64,000 nt of DNA from Hyaloperonospora brassicae (taxonomy: Eukaryota > Oomycota > Peronosporomycetes > Peronosporales > Peronosporaceae): assembly GCA_947650285.1 (NCBI GenBank), contig CANTFL010000579.1:124001-188000 (forward strand). The letters are read 5' to 3'. Made by a program: the position numbers and the translations under genes. Shown one piece after another: positions 24,638 to 36,725 of the stretch (position 1 is the first letter of the stretch; the number at the start of each line of letters is the position of its first letter). The notes beneath the pieces were generated by a model, which saw nothing but the letters and a program-made list of their open reading frames with translations, was not told the origin of the DNA and searched no databases.

Positions 24638-25486
24638 TCAACTCTCGGTCGGCTCAGCTCGGGCGCTTGACTGGAATTTCGTAGCAAACTCGTCAAACGC
24701 GCGCAGGAAGCGACTGTCAGTCCAGTTGATCTCGGCACCATTGGCCAGATGAGTCGGGGTATCGTCAACTGCGCGAAGGGTGCGGTTCTGACACCCGTAG
24801 CTGTCCGCACTGCCAATCTGCGGCATTGCAGTACCGGGAGCAATGTCAGCGGGCGTCACCGTTCCCTGCACCGGCGTTTGTGTCTGCGCCCCCGAGTTGT
24901 TTATAATCGGCGCGCACTGCTTGTAGATCTGCCAGTTGGGCTCGTGGAGCGCGAGCCAGTAGAAGCGCAGGGTGCACACGCCTGAGCACCGGGAAAAGTC
25001 GACGTTCACACTCGCGGGGAATCCGGTGCCGTACGTCGCGACGCAGTCATCCTGTCGGTCCACCATAGTGTCATCAATCCAGACTTCGCACGGGCCATGG
25101 TGCGAGTCAATGAATCCCTTGTGCTCCTTGTCGTTTTGCCAATTCATGACAGTGAGGCCGGACACGTCCACTGGCGGACCGTCTGTGCGAGTGTTGGCGC
25201 AACTCGGCACTTGCTGGTCGAGCATATCCCTCAGCGACTTGTAACCTGTCTGGGCGAACGACGATTTAAAGGTCGCAGTGTTGCCTTCGGGACTGCCGTC
25301 CCACTTGAGTCCTCCGAAGGCCGCATTGACTGCAGCTGTAATGGTCTTGGCGTAGACCGTCGATGTGGCCGCGTCGATGAATTGGGCTGCTGGCTTGGAC
25401 ATGTATCCGTGGGCGTGCGTAGAATCAAAGACAAGTGTCGAGATGGCAACAACTGCTGTGCCCACGGCGCAGAGGCTGCGTTGCAT
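24638..25486 (-). CDS. Secreted AA17-family lytic polysaccharide monooxygenase
   Basis: Copper monooxygenase of the oomycete AA17 type, members of which oxidatively cleave plant pectin (homogalacturonan). Single exon, 282 aa. Signal peptide MQRSLCAVGTAVVAISTLVF..THA, then the mature protein starts HGYMSKPAAQF, so its N-terminal His can form the histidine brace with the His in SHHGPCEVWID. A Tyr/Phe axial position is offered by LRFYWLALHEPNWQIYKQCA. At least eight Cys suit disulfides (SCANT, GPCEVW, DDCVATYG, RCSGVC, KQCAPI, YGCQNR). The C-terminus is a Thr/Gln-rich linker plus a short tail without a recognised binding module. The frame stays open 113 codons upstream, but the start at 25486 is chosen because it begins the signal peptide. 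Likely a secreted enzyme for plant cell-wall attack; activity inferred from family. Confidence 0.88.
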   Translation of the reverse strand: MQRSLCAVGTAVVAISTLVFDSTHAHGYMSKPAAQFIDAATSTVYAKTITAAVNAAFGGLKWDGSPEGNTATFKSSFAQTGYKSLRDMLDQQVPSCANTRTDGPPVDVSGLTVMNWQNDKEHKGFIDSHHGPCEVWIDDTMVDRQDDCVATYGTGFPASVNVDFSRCSGVCTLRFYWLALHEPNWQIYKQCAPIINNSGAQTQTPVQGTVTPADIAPGTAMPQIGSADSYGCQNRTLRAVDDTPTHLANGAEINWTDSRFLRAFDEFATKFQSSARAEPTES

Positions 25487-27179
25487 GTTGCTCGTGTATG
25501 GAGAGAGACGGTGGCTCTTGTTGCGGGATGGCAAAATGAAAAGTGAAGAGGTCACACACGCACTGGCACGCACTGGAAGGCAGCAGCCCGCAGCGAGTTC
25601 TTGCACGTTTTGCAGATTTCCTGCACCAACACTTGGCGATCGCGAGAAGGCATCAGTTGCGTGTTCAAACAAGATGTCGTCGCCACACATGATACCCGTA
25701 ACCGAGAAGGCGTTTCCAATCACCATCAGGACCTGGATACTACGTCTGATCGATCTTTCGGCTTCGCTAGACGTGACTAAGAATAGCGAGACGTCATGGA
25801 CCTTGTTGCTATCCTTGTCAAACACCTTGACATGCGGTTACTGTTGACCGTTTCCAAATATGAAAGGACACCCATCAACAATCAACGGTCTTCGAGCTGC
25901 TGTTCGATCGAACGCGAGCATATTGAGGCACATCAGCCACTTCATTGCGAACAGCAGCTTTCGAGTCGTTCTTCTAGTACAGCCATCGGCGCTTCTGGTT
26001 CACGTGTTGCGGGTCAATACTCTTCGAAGATCCCGCATTGCGTGGGCATTAATACGTGAGACCAAAAGGGTTCGACTCAATCTCAAACTCGATTCACCAT
26101 TGCGCATCAGCTTGTAGCAATATTCGTACTGTCTGCGAGTGAGTCACCACCGTCAAGTCATCAGCTCTAGTCGAATGCGGTCCATTGTAGACGCTATCTC
26201 ATACTATCAACGCGTATGCAAGCGTTCTTTGTCGTCGGATCTAGTATAGACCTACATGTGATATAAAAGCTTGTATCGAGCGCACGAAAGTTACGTGGTG
26301 CTCATGCAATCGCGCGACGATGCTGTACGCGAGCTTTCAACTACATGATGACTTGCTATCGTTTCGTGCTAGTTTCACGCGGGTAATGTCCGCTAGCGCT
26401 GTGGCCTTTCGTGTAAAGCGGACACAGCTCGAGTTGGAGCCGCATGAAAAGTTACTACCCTGGCACACATTGTGCGTGACAGCAGGAGAGGCGATTCGGG
26501 TTTGTATTCTTTTCCTTTCGTGTATCGGTAAAGTACATTGTGATTGTCAACGCTACGATAAGCTTTCCCGTATCCGTTTTCGCGCTGCACCGAGAGCAAA
26601 GTTCGGAACTGTCAAAGGTGTGCCACTAAATTTGGTCGAGTAAATGTCTGCCAACTTTAAACGGAAAGGAAAGAAAGGATGGCTATGCAACGGTATGGCT
26701 CTTTCTATGGTGTCTGAAACTTGTCCAGCTAGCATAGCAATTGCCAGTGTCTGTCTGCATTCGACCCGGTGGTTGTACGTGGCTCCCTGGTACTGCGTGC
26801 AACACTTAGTTGGGTTGGCGCCGAGAAGTCGTAGTATGTATCTGTGCGTTCCTAATACATTTGTGTGAGGCTGCCTTCGTTTTCTTGCAGCCATGCACGT
26901 ATCCACCTCGAACAAGTATTTGGGCGCTACCTTTTGCATTGACCGCGTTGCTGTCGAAGACACTCAATTCCGCTGGACCCGTAAGACTGTGACGCATACG
27001 TAGCAAATTAAACACATTCATCCCTCGACAACAAATCTGGTACGTACCACATTTTTCTGCATTTTGTCGTACAAGTCTTCGCATTGCGCTTAAACGCCCG
27101 GTTTAGTTGTGTCTCGGTGACTGCTGATTACCATGTGCTGGCAGGTATGCTATCCAGACCATACTTCGCACACTCACGT
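25487..27179. other. Intergenic, no supported gene
   Basis: AA17 upstream region, then about 1.3 kb of short frames. The part next to 27180 may be the decayed tail of the LINE relic. Confidence 0.45.
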
Positions 27180-27432
27180 TTGCAGGCAATGATTGACTTT
27201 GGCATGTTCAAGTTGCAGTCGAAGCCAACAACAGCCCCTTGTGCATATGGGCATGCCCAGAAAATATGCTCCGAGTCTATGTTCGCGTCGGAACGGCTGC
27301 ACATTGCCTGATAGTTTGTTGTAACGCTGCAGCGTGCAACTCGTCATATTCTGAGCTGTGCCGAGCTGTATCATCGGACCCGCCACATCTTCCTTAGGTG
27401 CGCTTTTACTTGCCAATGTAGGTGCTTCACTA
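27180..27432 (-). pseudogene. Non-LTR (LINE) retrotransposon relic with zf-RVT motif
   Basis: On the minus strand, one frame read through two stops gives KHLHWQVKAHLRKMWRVR, then ARCSVTTNYQAMCSRS and IDSEHIFWACPYAQG. The pattern C..C with (I/E)HIFW.CPYAQ is that of the zinc-binding segment following LINE reverse transcriptases. Only this C-terminal part is readable; no RT core or poly-A tail was found. It sits between the LPMO and the CDF gene. Confidence 0.55.
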
Positions 27433-27735
27433 GCCTCTGGGGCATATGTTTTCCGAGATGGTGTCTGGAACGCTCGACTGGGAGCCAACAGATACGGAGG
27501 TGGGTCATTAGCTCAAGTCATGGCTTGGCCATGTTCTCTGTGCTTTGTTAGAGCGCTACGCCATAAAGCTGTAGCTGTTTATAAACCATGAGATCAGATC
27601 AGACAAGTTAGACTCTGGCTTTGTGCAGTCCGTACCAACCACGAAACCAAATGAGGAGTCCTGAACTGCAGCGAGGAATGCGATTTACGAGGACACCAAT
27701 CGTAGCCAACTGAAAAAGTCTATATGTGCTTTTTT

Positions 27736-29248
27736 CTACGCCGAGTCACGCCGAAGGGTGGGGTCCTTGTGCTCGTCGTAGTTCCGCTCTAGATAGTCTA
27801 CATGCACAAACGCGCGCTCGACATTGTCCAGCTCCTCTACTTTATTCTGCAAGCTCAGGCTGATGTCATGAGCGTCCTTGACGCACATATCTTCGGGAAG
27901 AATGACTTCCATCTCCACCAAGTAGTTGTTGCCGAAGTGGTATGCTCGCACAATGTCTGTCCTCATCATTGGGTGGTGAACATCGCCGAGTAGACGAATC
28001 TGGTCGATGAATTCTTGGGTAGCCTCTGCAATAGACAATCAGCCATGCAACGTGAGGACAGAAGTCTACCACGCGTATGTGTTACATGGCCCTGCACAAA
28101 AGTCACGTACGCAAGCCAACGAGGCGCTCCACTTGCTCCTTTCCGGTTGCTAGCCAGCTGACAGCAATGTACACCGAGATCACGACTGCGCCAACCGAGT
28201 CAAGATACCACAGACTCGAGTGGCAGTGCGTGGCAACAGCAGCCGCGACTGCGACCGTATTGCTGAAGACGTCGTTGCGGTGATCCTGCAGGCAGTAGAG
28301 ACCAAAGGCGTTTGTGACCAATACATTGTAACAAGCAGCAGCAGCAGCAGCAAGCGAGAGCTTTACCTGTGCCAGAGCATCCGCTGACGGCGAGTGCGAG
28401 GCAATCTTCGCACAGACGTACCACAGCACGAGCTTGACGAGAATAGCAAGGAGCAGCACGGTCATGGTAAAAGTCGAGATGTCGACCTCGCGCTGCTTGC
28501 CATTGAGCCCTTCAACAAGAGCCTGCACCGACTGCTGGATCACTTCAAGCGCTGCGACATCTCACTTCGTGTCAGCACAAGTGCCACCTCTGTAAAAACG
28601 GCCCACGTTGTAGCTGCTGCTCACTCACCTGCAATACCCATGAGAGTCGCAGATACAATCACTGCAATGGGCTCGAGTCGCCGTCTGCCTGCCGGATACT
28701 CGACGCTGGGCGTGTGCATTCGCTTGTCCGAGTACCAAAAGAGCGCCTGGGACGTGAGGTCGAGGATTGAATCCACTAGAGACGACAGCACAGCCAGTGA
28801 ATTGCTCGTCCACGCTGCATAGATCTTGACCAGGGCGAGGGCCTATCAACATGTACACAACACCCGCACACGTGAGCAAACACACACCACACACACGAGT
28901 TTAAAACAATAAGAAACACTTTGTGTATAAAGCAGCCAGCAGCCCGACCACGTCGGTAGGAATGGGGCTCGATATGGCACGAGGGAGACGCACCACATTG
29001 GCAGAAAGGGACGCATTGATCGCAGCGAGCACGTGCAGCGTCGAGCCCGGGGACGAAGCCGCGAGATGCTGCGTCTCGTCTTTCTTCAGCAGAAACGCAT
29101 GCGACACCTGCGATCGGTGGAAGCGCTCGGCCACCTTCGGGTCACCTGATGGCGTCGACGTCACGGGGAGCAGCGAGCCGTAGTCCGGGAGCGACTGCAA
29201 CTGGCGCTGCTGCAAAGATGGCGAAGTGAGTGGCGAGGACTCGGCCAT
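27736..29248 (-). CDS. Cation diffusion facilitator, Mn-type (SLC30/MTP-like)
   Basis: Proton-coupled exporter of divalent metal. Five exons: 29248-28994, 28842-28629, 28551-28367, 28285-28111, 28025-27736; introns 151, 77, 81 and 85 bp; 372 aa; every junction keeps phase. A cytosolic N-terminus of about 70 residues is followed by TM1. TM2 carries SSLVDSILDLTSQ and TM5 DHRNDVFSN, so both metal-site motifs are DxxxD, the pattern of Mn-CDFs, whereas Zn-CDFs use HxxxD. EYPAGRRRLEPIAV follows TM2, and the C-terminal domain has VRAYHFGNNYLVEMEVILPE and VERAFVHVDY. Intron 3 contains a (GCA)n run; intron 1 is GT-rich. Probably vacuolar or Golgi manganese loading, or plasma-membrane efflux; the location is inference. 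Confidence 0.9.
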
Positions 29249-32200
29249 CAAAAGAGCGCGTGCGGGAGTCGGCGGGTGAGTGGGCGTGTGGGTGGATGGG
29301 TCAATGGATGAAGAGGGACACTACTATGGACTGGAGACTGGAGACTGGAGACTGGCGGGGCCTCGTACACAACAAATGACTTGGCAAAACGATGGGCACT
29401 GTACGCAATGGGACGGCCGAGTGCGTCGTGGCCGTATGAGACGCGGGTGGTCGTGGGGGATGTGCTCTTTCGAGTAAGGGGATACCACGTTGTGGCAAAA
29501 ACGGACTTTCCTTCGCCGACTCTTTCTGTCTCTCGATCTTACGAGCACAAGACATGTCGGGGTGTAGACAGAGGATATCGTTGCCCAATGTGCGACAGAA
29601 TGATAGCGATCGGACGATACAAAAAGTCAAAAGGATAGACAGTTGAGCGATACTAACGTTCATAGATGCGAGCTGTAAGGCGATCTGCTTTACTGAAAGG
29701 CTCAGCGTGGACGATGAAGACTCTCGTTGGCGCTTCAATCGTGCTGACGCTTGCGCTGCCTTTGTCGCCAGTTGCGTGCAAGCACCACGTCGTAACCGAC
29801 TGCTTCTTTGCAGCCTCACGTTGATACAGAGGCGCCAATTCACTTGCTCACGATGAAAGAAAGAACTAGCTTTGCACTGTCCGCCTGTGGTGGAGAGGCT
29901 TTAGGCCGGTATTGCCTCATGTACTGCAGTAGTTGGGGCAGGCAGTGATTGCCAAGACAAGCTACAAGATGTCTTGCTATATGCTATCGACACTTGAGGC
30001 GTGGGATCATTATGTGAGGCGCATGGTGTACGCTTCGAGGCCAATCATGTCCTGACTTCTTGTCTTCATCAATCTCTTCGAGTAATGGCACGCTTTTAAG
30101 TAGGTCAAAGGCATACGCTCCTCGCTTCATCGCGTTCACGTCGTGCCATATCTTCTATAGACGCACAAGATTCGCTAGTTTACTTGCGTTGCTATATCGA
30201 AGCCTTCCTCCCGTACTTCCCTCGGCATCTGTTGCTTGCGTTGGTCGGGTATCGGTGGAGGCACTGTCGAACACTACAGAAGCTGCTGCATGTTAATCAG
30301 CACAATGTGAAATCTAGCATTTTTAGACTTTTTCCTACACCAGAAAGGTTGGCTTTGCCACAAAAGCGACACCATGGTAATCAGAAGTCAGAATTGCAAG
30401 ACGTTGAGCTCGTCAAATGAGAATCACCGCCTTGACTGAATATTGGTGCTAAACTCTAGTCCGCTATCGATCCTTGCCCCGTTAAGAGGACACTGCTGCA
30501 ACATGCTAGCTTCACTTCCATTCGATTAAGCGGTCGAATGCTCACACGAAGTCAGACACGACATGGTATCTCCGTCAAGTCAGCTCGTCTAACTGACGAT
30601 GGGGAACGTCGAATAACACAAAATTCAATGTATCTGCGATCTTCCTAGCAGATGAATAGTCGCTCGTTGAGAAGTTATGCATCATATTGAGACGTTAATT
30701 TAAGTAACGACTTCGTGTCCCCTTCGCCTACATTGTCAAGTACAGAAGGTGGAGACTTATTGCTTATAAAATGATAAAAAAATAGGTGATCGCGTTGCGC
30801 ACCGAGTCATCCAAGAAGCAAACATTGCGATAAATGGTGCAAAGTAAAGTTACCAGTACCGGTCAATGTTTGCTTCTTCGTCACAAGTCGCTGCTTTCAG
30901 TCTATGCATTTGATCAAAGATGGTCCGATGATTGCGCCAACTTCGAAACGATTTCAATGCACTCAGCAGATCAAAAATGTCCAACGAGTTTACAAATTAT
31001 CGGTTCATTTCACATCACGATGACGAAAAAGCGCCCAAGCTGCAGTATCCGATTTAGCTAGCTACGCGAATGATCGGTAGCCTCATATTTCAGATACCAG
31101 CAGCAGCTTTTTCTAACAGCCGTAGTCACTTACATATTATTTTGGTCCCAAAGCGTATCAGCCCACTTTATATAGCATACTGACCGGCTAAATTGACCCG
31201 ACAGGCACGCCTTGAGTGTTCGTGCTCGTCTGATCATATGTGTCTTATTCTAGCTCATTATGGGTTAATGCGCCTTGGAATTCGCCGTCGCTAGATTTAT
31301 TACGCCATGCAGATCGAAACATAATGTTGCTGTAGATCGATACGAACTAATTGTGTTAATACTGAGCAACGTCATGTACCGTCTGTTTTTTGATTATGCT
31401 GTCATAACCTACTGATCTGAGCTCTTGCATCATCTTTGAGTACATCGTACAGATAGAACCGTATGACTCGATTGTCTTTTCATTCGCTCGAGTAAGGGCT
31501 AATAATCAACCGTTAGCTAGTGGCCGCCGTCGAAAATTCAATCCGATGATTGTCCAACGATTGTCGACTGACCGTAAATGGTCCTCAATGTGAACTAATG
31601 ACAATCAGATCGTGCCGTCAAAAAGCAGCCGTCACGACATCAGCATCGACATCATACGCGTGGTCGCAGCGTGATCTGTATAAGCTCCGAATCCGTGTCA
31701 GCAGCATACCATCGAATTGTAGCTGGCGAATAACAATCCTAATCGCCTGCTTGTTCCTTCTACGTCGAAGCAGCGTTTCGTTCACTTACTTGAGACACCT
31801 TGCTGGACGTTTATGCACATAATATATTCTTGTTGCTTACGAGGAACCTTGTGGCGTAGGCGAATATGATCATACAAGCGATCACATCGACTTCCGTCGT
31901 ATTGCAGACATCATCTTGCCTGCACGATGAAACTGAAGTCGATCGCATTTGTGGTGTTTCAAGAAGAAGTTATCGACATTATGCCTTCGACTCGTTGGAC
32001 GAATTTTGCCTTACTTAGCGATTGCCTTACCTAGCGATCTAATTTTGTGCGACATTACATTGTCCACATAGTCTTTGTTTCATATCTTTATTGCGCACCA
32101 TGTTGTTGGAATCGACCATATGGCGGTCCGCATCAGAATGGCTTGTGCATACGAGATATCATCGCTGGAACGGGTATTGAGGAAAGTTACGATAGCGGCT

Positions 32201-32751
32201 GTGGATGCAGCCGAGCCATATGCTAGAACCCGTAAGTATATGGCTCGTCATCGTGTGCAACTTATGCGTGAAACGTGTGCGTCACTCGTAAATACACTGT
32301 TCCCATTTGCATTCGATGCAGCCATCTCTAGGTCCAGCAGATTGCCTCGCTATCGTCAAATTTGATGCAAAGCGCGTCAATCGATTATAGTAGCGATAGC
32401 ACCTACCTGATAAAGCGATCTGTGTAGCATTCCACATTCTACATTTTTCAAGAAGCCACTCAAGACGCCATTCGGACTCATCCTCACGGCGTGCATTTGC
32501 CGGTGCTTTTCGATTCTCGTATTATTATGTGTATTGCAGCGCGTGCCTCTCACTGGGAATGATGATTTCACCAATGCATCCAGATTCGCAGCTTTCTGCT
32601 TGGGACTCCGACCGTGTTCAACCTTGATAGTGTCGCACTCACATGATACAATGACTGCGACAGAGAACGATCGAACGGAATAGGCTGAGACGGATTGTTA
32701 CAATATACCACTGCTTAGCACAAGCAACCGTGCACCCGAGTGCCCGGCAAT
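29249..32751. other. Gene-poor AT-rich stretch
   Basis: About 3.5 kb. A 7-bp tandem (GGAGACT, three to four copies) lies at 29331-29355 in the CDF 5' flank. From 29.9 kb the sequence is AT-rich with only short frames; I see no gene, RNA gene or transposon motif. Confidence 0.5.
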
Positions 32752-33832
32752 CTAGCTTGTCCACCACGACGACAAGCCAAGACCGTCTTCGTCAATCGAT
32801 CCCTGAGCGTGTGCAGTAGCGAGAACGAGATGTCAGAAAACGAGCGCGACACATACCATTGCAAAAGCAGTCATCCCACCAAGATGTGTATAGCTGATGG
32901 CGTAGGGTCATTGTCCGAGAGATCGACGCTTGAAGACCGTCGACGGGCCAACGACTGCCGCATGTCTCCAGCGCTAATATCCTTCTCCGCCTTATCGATC
33001 GCCTCTGTTGTCGTAGCTTGAATGCCTGAACATCAACGGTAACATATCAGTTTCACAAAACTATGTGCAGTAAGCTCCGTCAATCACCTCACCTTTTGCT
33101 GTCTTGATCACGCGCGTAAAGTTGATGTTCGTCACGCGAAAGCGGATCTCCTCGTGCAAGTCCATGTAAAATTTCTCTGCTCACACCACGTCAACAACAA
33201 CAAAATCACAAACGCACTCCGTCAGCAGCAATCGTCCGTCTCCATCAACGCCCCGTCTGCAACATCTCTTCACCTTGTCCGTCCGAGTACTTCCACACCC
33301 ACAACTTCTCGGCCTTATCACTGCGTCGCACCAGCCACACCAGCCACACCACCACACGACCAGCACCAAAATCAGTCCCAATACATCGTGATCAGAATCC
33401 ACCCCGCCCGTCCCCCACACTGCAGTCAGCTTCAATGGCTGCACGAGCTCACGTCCACTCGCGTCACACGTACAAGTACGACGGCGTCTGGAGCGCATAG
33501 GACGGGATGATAATGTCCTGCACAAAGTCCATCGACACGCGGATGTGCTCGTCCGTGCAGCTCACGATACGCCCCTTGAGCACTTCGCCCACGAACGGGC
33601 GAAAGACGACCATCCGAAACTCCACGTGCGAGTGCGACGTGCCGTCCGACGGGTGCACGAACGCGTCGCCAATGCGCACAAAGTCGAAGAGCGTCACGCA
33701 CAGTCCGACGTCGGCGATCACTTTGTTCGCGTACTTGCGGTCGATCTCTTCGATGAGCACCTGCGCGTAGTCGGCGTCGAAGAGCGCCGGCGCTACGGGG
33801 ATGACATCTGACAGGCGCGTGAGTACGAACAT
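32752..33832 (-). CDS. POLR3H: RNA polymerase III subunit RPC8 (RPC25/POLR3H)
   Basis: Stalk subunit of RNA polymerase III, pairing with RPC9 to aid initiation. Five exons: 33832-33474, 33320-33274, 33176-33093, 33025-32880, 32802-32752; introns 153, 97, 67 and 77 bp; 228 aa (human 204); all phases agree. The SHS2/RPB7-like N-domain starts MFVLTRLSDVIPV with KYANKVIADVGLCVTLFDF. The S1/OB part reads VEFRMVVFRPFVGEVLKGRI and HIRVSMDFVQDIIIPSYALQ, then DKAEKLWVWKYSDGQ and MDLHEEIRFRV. The protein ends GSIDEDGLGLSSWW, the usual family terminus, which sits in a tiny 51-bp last exon. An acidic/Ser-rich insert (SLARRRSSSVDLSDNDP) explains the extra length. Confidence 0.93.
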
Positions 33833-34479
33833 GGGCGAGTGAGTGGCGGCGGTGCGGGTCGGGTCGGGTCGGGTGGAGACGGCTTAAGTGCGAAACCAGG
33901 TGTTCGTTTTGGGACATTGGCGTCCGTGGAACAAGGGTCTGTTTGCCAGGTTGGCGGACGTTGAGGCGGTAAACCGAGGTTGTTTGCGCTTACTTACTTG
34001 GAACGAGGCAACGGTGCGAGATTCCATTTTTACACTGGTCAAAGCATCGCAGTTGACACGAGGTCAGAACGATAGACAACGAGGTTCGTATCGATCCATG
34101 AGCGATGATTCCGTCTTTTTGCACGAGCTCTCACTAAGACCCGGATCAACTTTGGTGGTGGACCTTACGCGCGCGATGTTTTGTCAATTCTCTTCTGTCG
34201 CCACTAGTGAGTGACCAAGCACGTGCCTAGCCGGGCGCGTTCACTCTGTTGAAGGACGATGAGTGGACACAGCTCGTGTTGCTCAACTCGTGTGTAAAGT
34301 CACACGGAAGAGAAACAAATTGTCGGTTGTAATTTAAGATCCACAAGAATTTTGAACTATTCTTAGCCACTCGAGGACACCAGACGACGACTCCTGTGTC
34401 CAGTGAAGGCTTGCGCTAGCGGATGCCGGTGCGAAACTGGGTCCTGGAGCATATTCACAACCAGACGTGAATGAATGCT
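33833..34479. other. Junction of gene space and repeat cluster
   Basis: RPC8 upstream region and flank of element 1. A + frame at 33888-34214 has no family marks. The last five bases (34480-34484, GTTCT) are the left copy of the element 1 target duplication. Confidence 0.5.
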
Positions 34480-34484
34480 GTTCT

Positions 34485-34940
34485 TGTAACAGGGTAGCCC
34501 GTTACATGAAATTGTCATTAAAAACAGTTTGACAATAAAAAATATTACGTCGAATATTCTTTCAACAATATCACAGAGCATGATGATATTGTTGAAGATG
34601 ACCGAAGGGTCTACTCATTGGTTGATATCGTGATGATATCAACCCACCAATCGCTGCTAGACGCGCGCAATGGGTGGTGAGTAGACGTCATCATACATTT
34701 AGTTACATTAGCATAATTAAGTCAGGACAACAGAGATTCATATCTCTGTTCTCCTGAAGTTATAGGACTTGATTATATTAATACAGCTTTACTTTTACCA
34801 GAGACTAGTCTGACTACTTAGTCTCCTTTCCCTTCCTCTGTGTTCCTTCAACACCTAGCAGGGCACTGTCGACCACTGTTGTCAGTGGAAGTATACTCCG
34901 TACTGGTCAACCAGTACGTAGTCAACAGTGCCCCGTTACA
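34485..34940 (+). repeat. Element 1 5' LTR
   Basis: TGTAAC..GTTACA ends. Contains two adjacent hairpins: CAACAATATCA/TGATATTGTTG (34564-34595) and GGTTGATATC/GATATCAACC (34620-34644). A conserved GCGCGC core follows at about 34647-34680. Further palindromes lie near the 3' end (TACTGGT/ACCAGTA). Confidence 0.93.
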
Positions 34941-34965
34941 CCTGGTAGCACTTCGTAGTCCGTCC
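34941..34965 (+). promoter_or_regulatory. Element 1 primer-binding site
   Basis: Directly after the LTR: CCTGGTAGCACTTCGTAGTC. Element 2 has the same CTGGTAGCAC at the same place. TGGTAGCA resembles the complement of an initiator-Met tRNA 3' end; the tRNA is not proven. Confidence 0.6.
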
Positions 34966-34990
34966 AAGGGCCACAACCCCATCGCCCAAC

Positions 34991-36106
34991 ATGAACATGT
35001 TGGATGATGTAGACGGCGACAGCTTTCACGGAACCCGTGAAAGCTACTCCCATTGGAGCGACATCGAATGGAGTGCGATCGAACGAATGATTCGACCGTT
35101 AGCGAGGAAGCCATATGGGCCATGCTATCCTCAAGAGATAGGGACCAGCAACATGTCGTCATTAGCAAGTTCTTGCAACAAGAACTTGATGAGTCGCGAG
35201 CGCAGGTGACCTTGTTACAAAAACAAGATCACCAGCGGGCCGAAGCACTGAGACAACAACAGTCTCATTCCGCAGAGTCGACGCGTGAGCATCGACGGGA
35301 GTCTCTAAAACTAGAGGTCTCCAAGTATCGGAAGTCGAGGAAGACTCCGTGTTGAGGTGGTTCGTCGAGCTGGACGATGCTCGTCGCATCGACGACGAGC
35401 GAACGCAAGTTGCATTCGCTCAGTCGTACTTGGCAGGAGAAGCCAGAGCTTGGACCCTGAACCTCAAGTTTACGACGCAAATGTGTTTGGGTCGTTAAGG
35501 ATCTTTGAGGCCCATCTCAGTGAGACGTTCGAGCCGCCCAGAGCAGAGTTCAGGACTCTTTCGGAGCTCCTTCAACTCAAGCAGGGTAAGCGTAAGGTTC
35601 ACGCTTACGCCCAACGTGTACGCTACCTTGCAAGCTGTATGATAGTGAACCCTGTGAGTGAGTTTGTGTTGATCACAATCCTTATTCAAGGGCTTTCATT
35701 CGGCCTCGTTAGGGACCACCTGTTCCGCGGAGAGCTAAAGACGCTCTCAGAGGCAATCTTCGCAGCGGAGCAAGAAGATTATAGCGTGAGACAGGCTCAC
35801 GCTACGTTGACCCCGCATCGTCCACAGAGACGATTAGCAGTCGGAGGTCCAGAACCAATGTACCTCTGTAATATCGAGGGCGAGAAACCTCGCCCTATGA
35901 ATGACAAGCGAATGGTGAGATGCCATTGCTGTCATAAACTGGGACACTACGCATATGAATGCAGTATCCCCCGCTCAGGACCTCGTGGTGCTGAGCGCAG
36001 TATTCACCCACCAGCAAGAAGAACTAAGAGGCGAGGGTCCGTTGCTGTTGCGAAGTCGCAACAACGAGGTGGACCATTAAAAACGGTCAGGATCAGTAGG
36101 GGCTGA
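34991..36106 (+). pseudogene. Element 1 gag, frameshifted
   Basis: Capsid/nucleocapsid gene spread over three frames: 34991-35209, 35053-35355 and 35357-36106. A Gln/Glu-rich coiled coil (LLQKQDHQRAEALRQQQ) leads, then a capsid-like segment (LSETFEPPRAEFRTLSELLQ) and a CCHC zinc knuckle CHCCHKLGHYAYEC, then a basic tail. It is broken by at least two shifts, near 35330 and 35460. Confidence 0.8.
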
Positions 36107-36227
36107 GCGCCCTACTGATCCAGCAACATCAAGAGAATGTGCAAATCTCCTGAAGAAGGTTGCTCCCGACACACAATTTCCCTGTGCCTCTGCACCTGGT
36201 AATGAGGTGTCTCTCATCACCTAGATA

Positions 36228-36725
36228 TTGGAAATGACAAAGGACTTGTCACTTTGCGCCCTAGATGACTGCGGGGTGTCAAGCAATTTCGTTCGTCGCC
36301 AGTCGCTAGTGGCAGGAAGTTTTAACTTCGTGGAGCGGGAGATCCCTCCAACGAGAATGACGGTGCGACTAGCGACAGGCTCATCGATCATTGTGAAGAA
36401 ACGTGTAGTCGGAATCCACTACACGTTAAAAGGCGAACAGTACGATGATGATTTCATCGTGCTTGACCTAGAGTACAAGTTCGACGTCATCCTAGGACTA
36501 CCTTGTCTCAGGAGATATGAGCCAAGGGTGAGTTGGAAGTATCGATCGGTTACGATACCTGCTACTTGTGTGACGCATATCTTGGAATGCCCACACTCAC
36601 GTGGGTGTACTACGAAAGATTGCGATGGCCTCACTTGTGGTACGGTCGTTAGCGCGACTGTACAAGATCACAATGTAGATGATCACTACATTGTGGCGAA
36701 AGCTTCCCAGATCCTGTGGAAGTGA
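36228..36725 (+). pseudogene. Element 1 aspartic protease region
   Basis: Retropepsin-like fold: ALDDCGVSSNFVRRQSL is at the place of the active-site D-S/T-G, TVRLATGSSIIV follows as flap, and FDVILGLPCLRRYEPRVSW is the typical closing motif. The usual Ser/Thr after Asp is Cys (DCG), which is odd. Ends in a 10-bp overlap with the RT frame. Confidence 0.75.

Noticed and set aside
29301..29843. 180-codon minus frame upstream of the CDF gene
   Set aside because: Ser/Arg/Pro-rich, spans the CDF promoter repeat; not supported.
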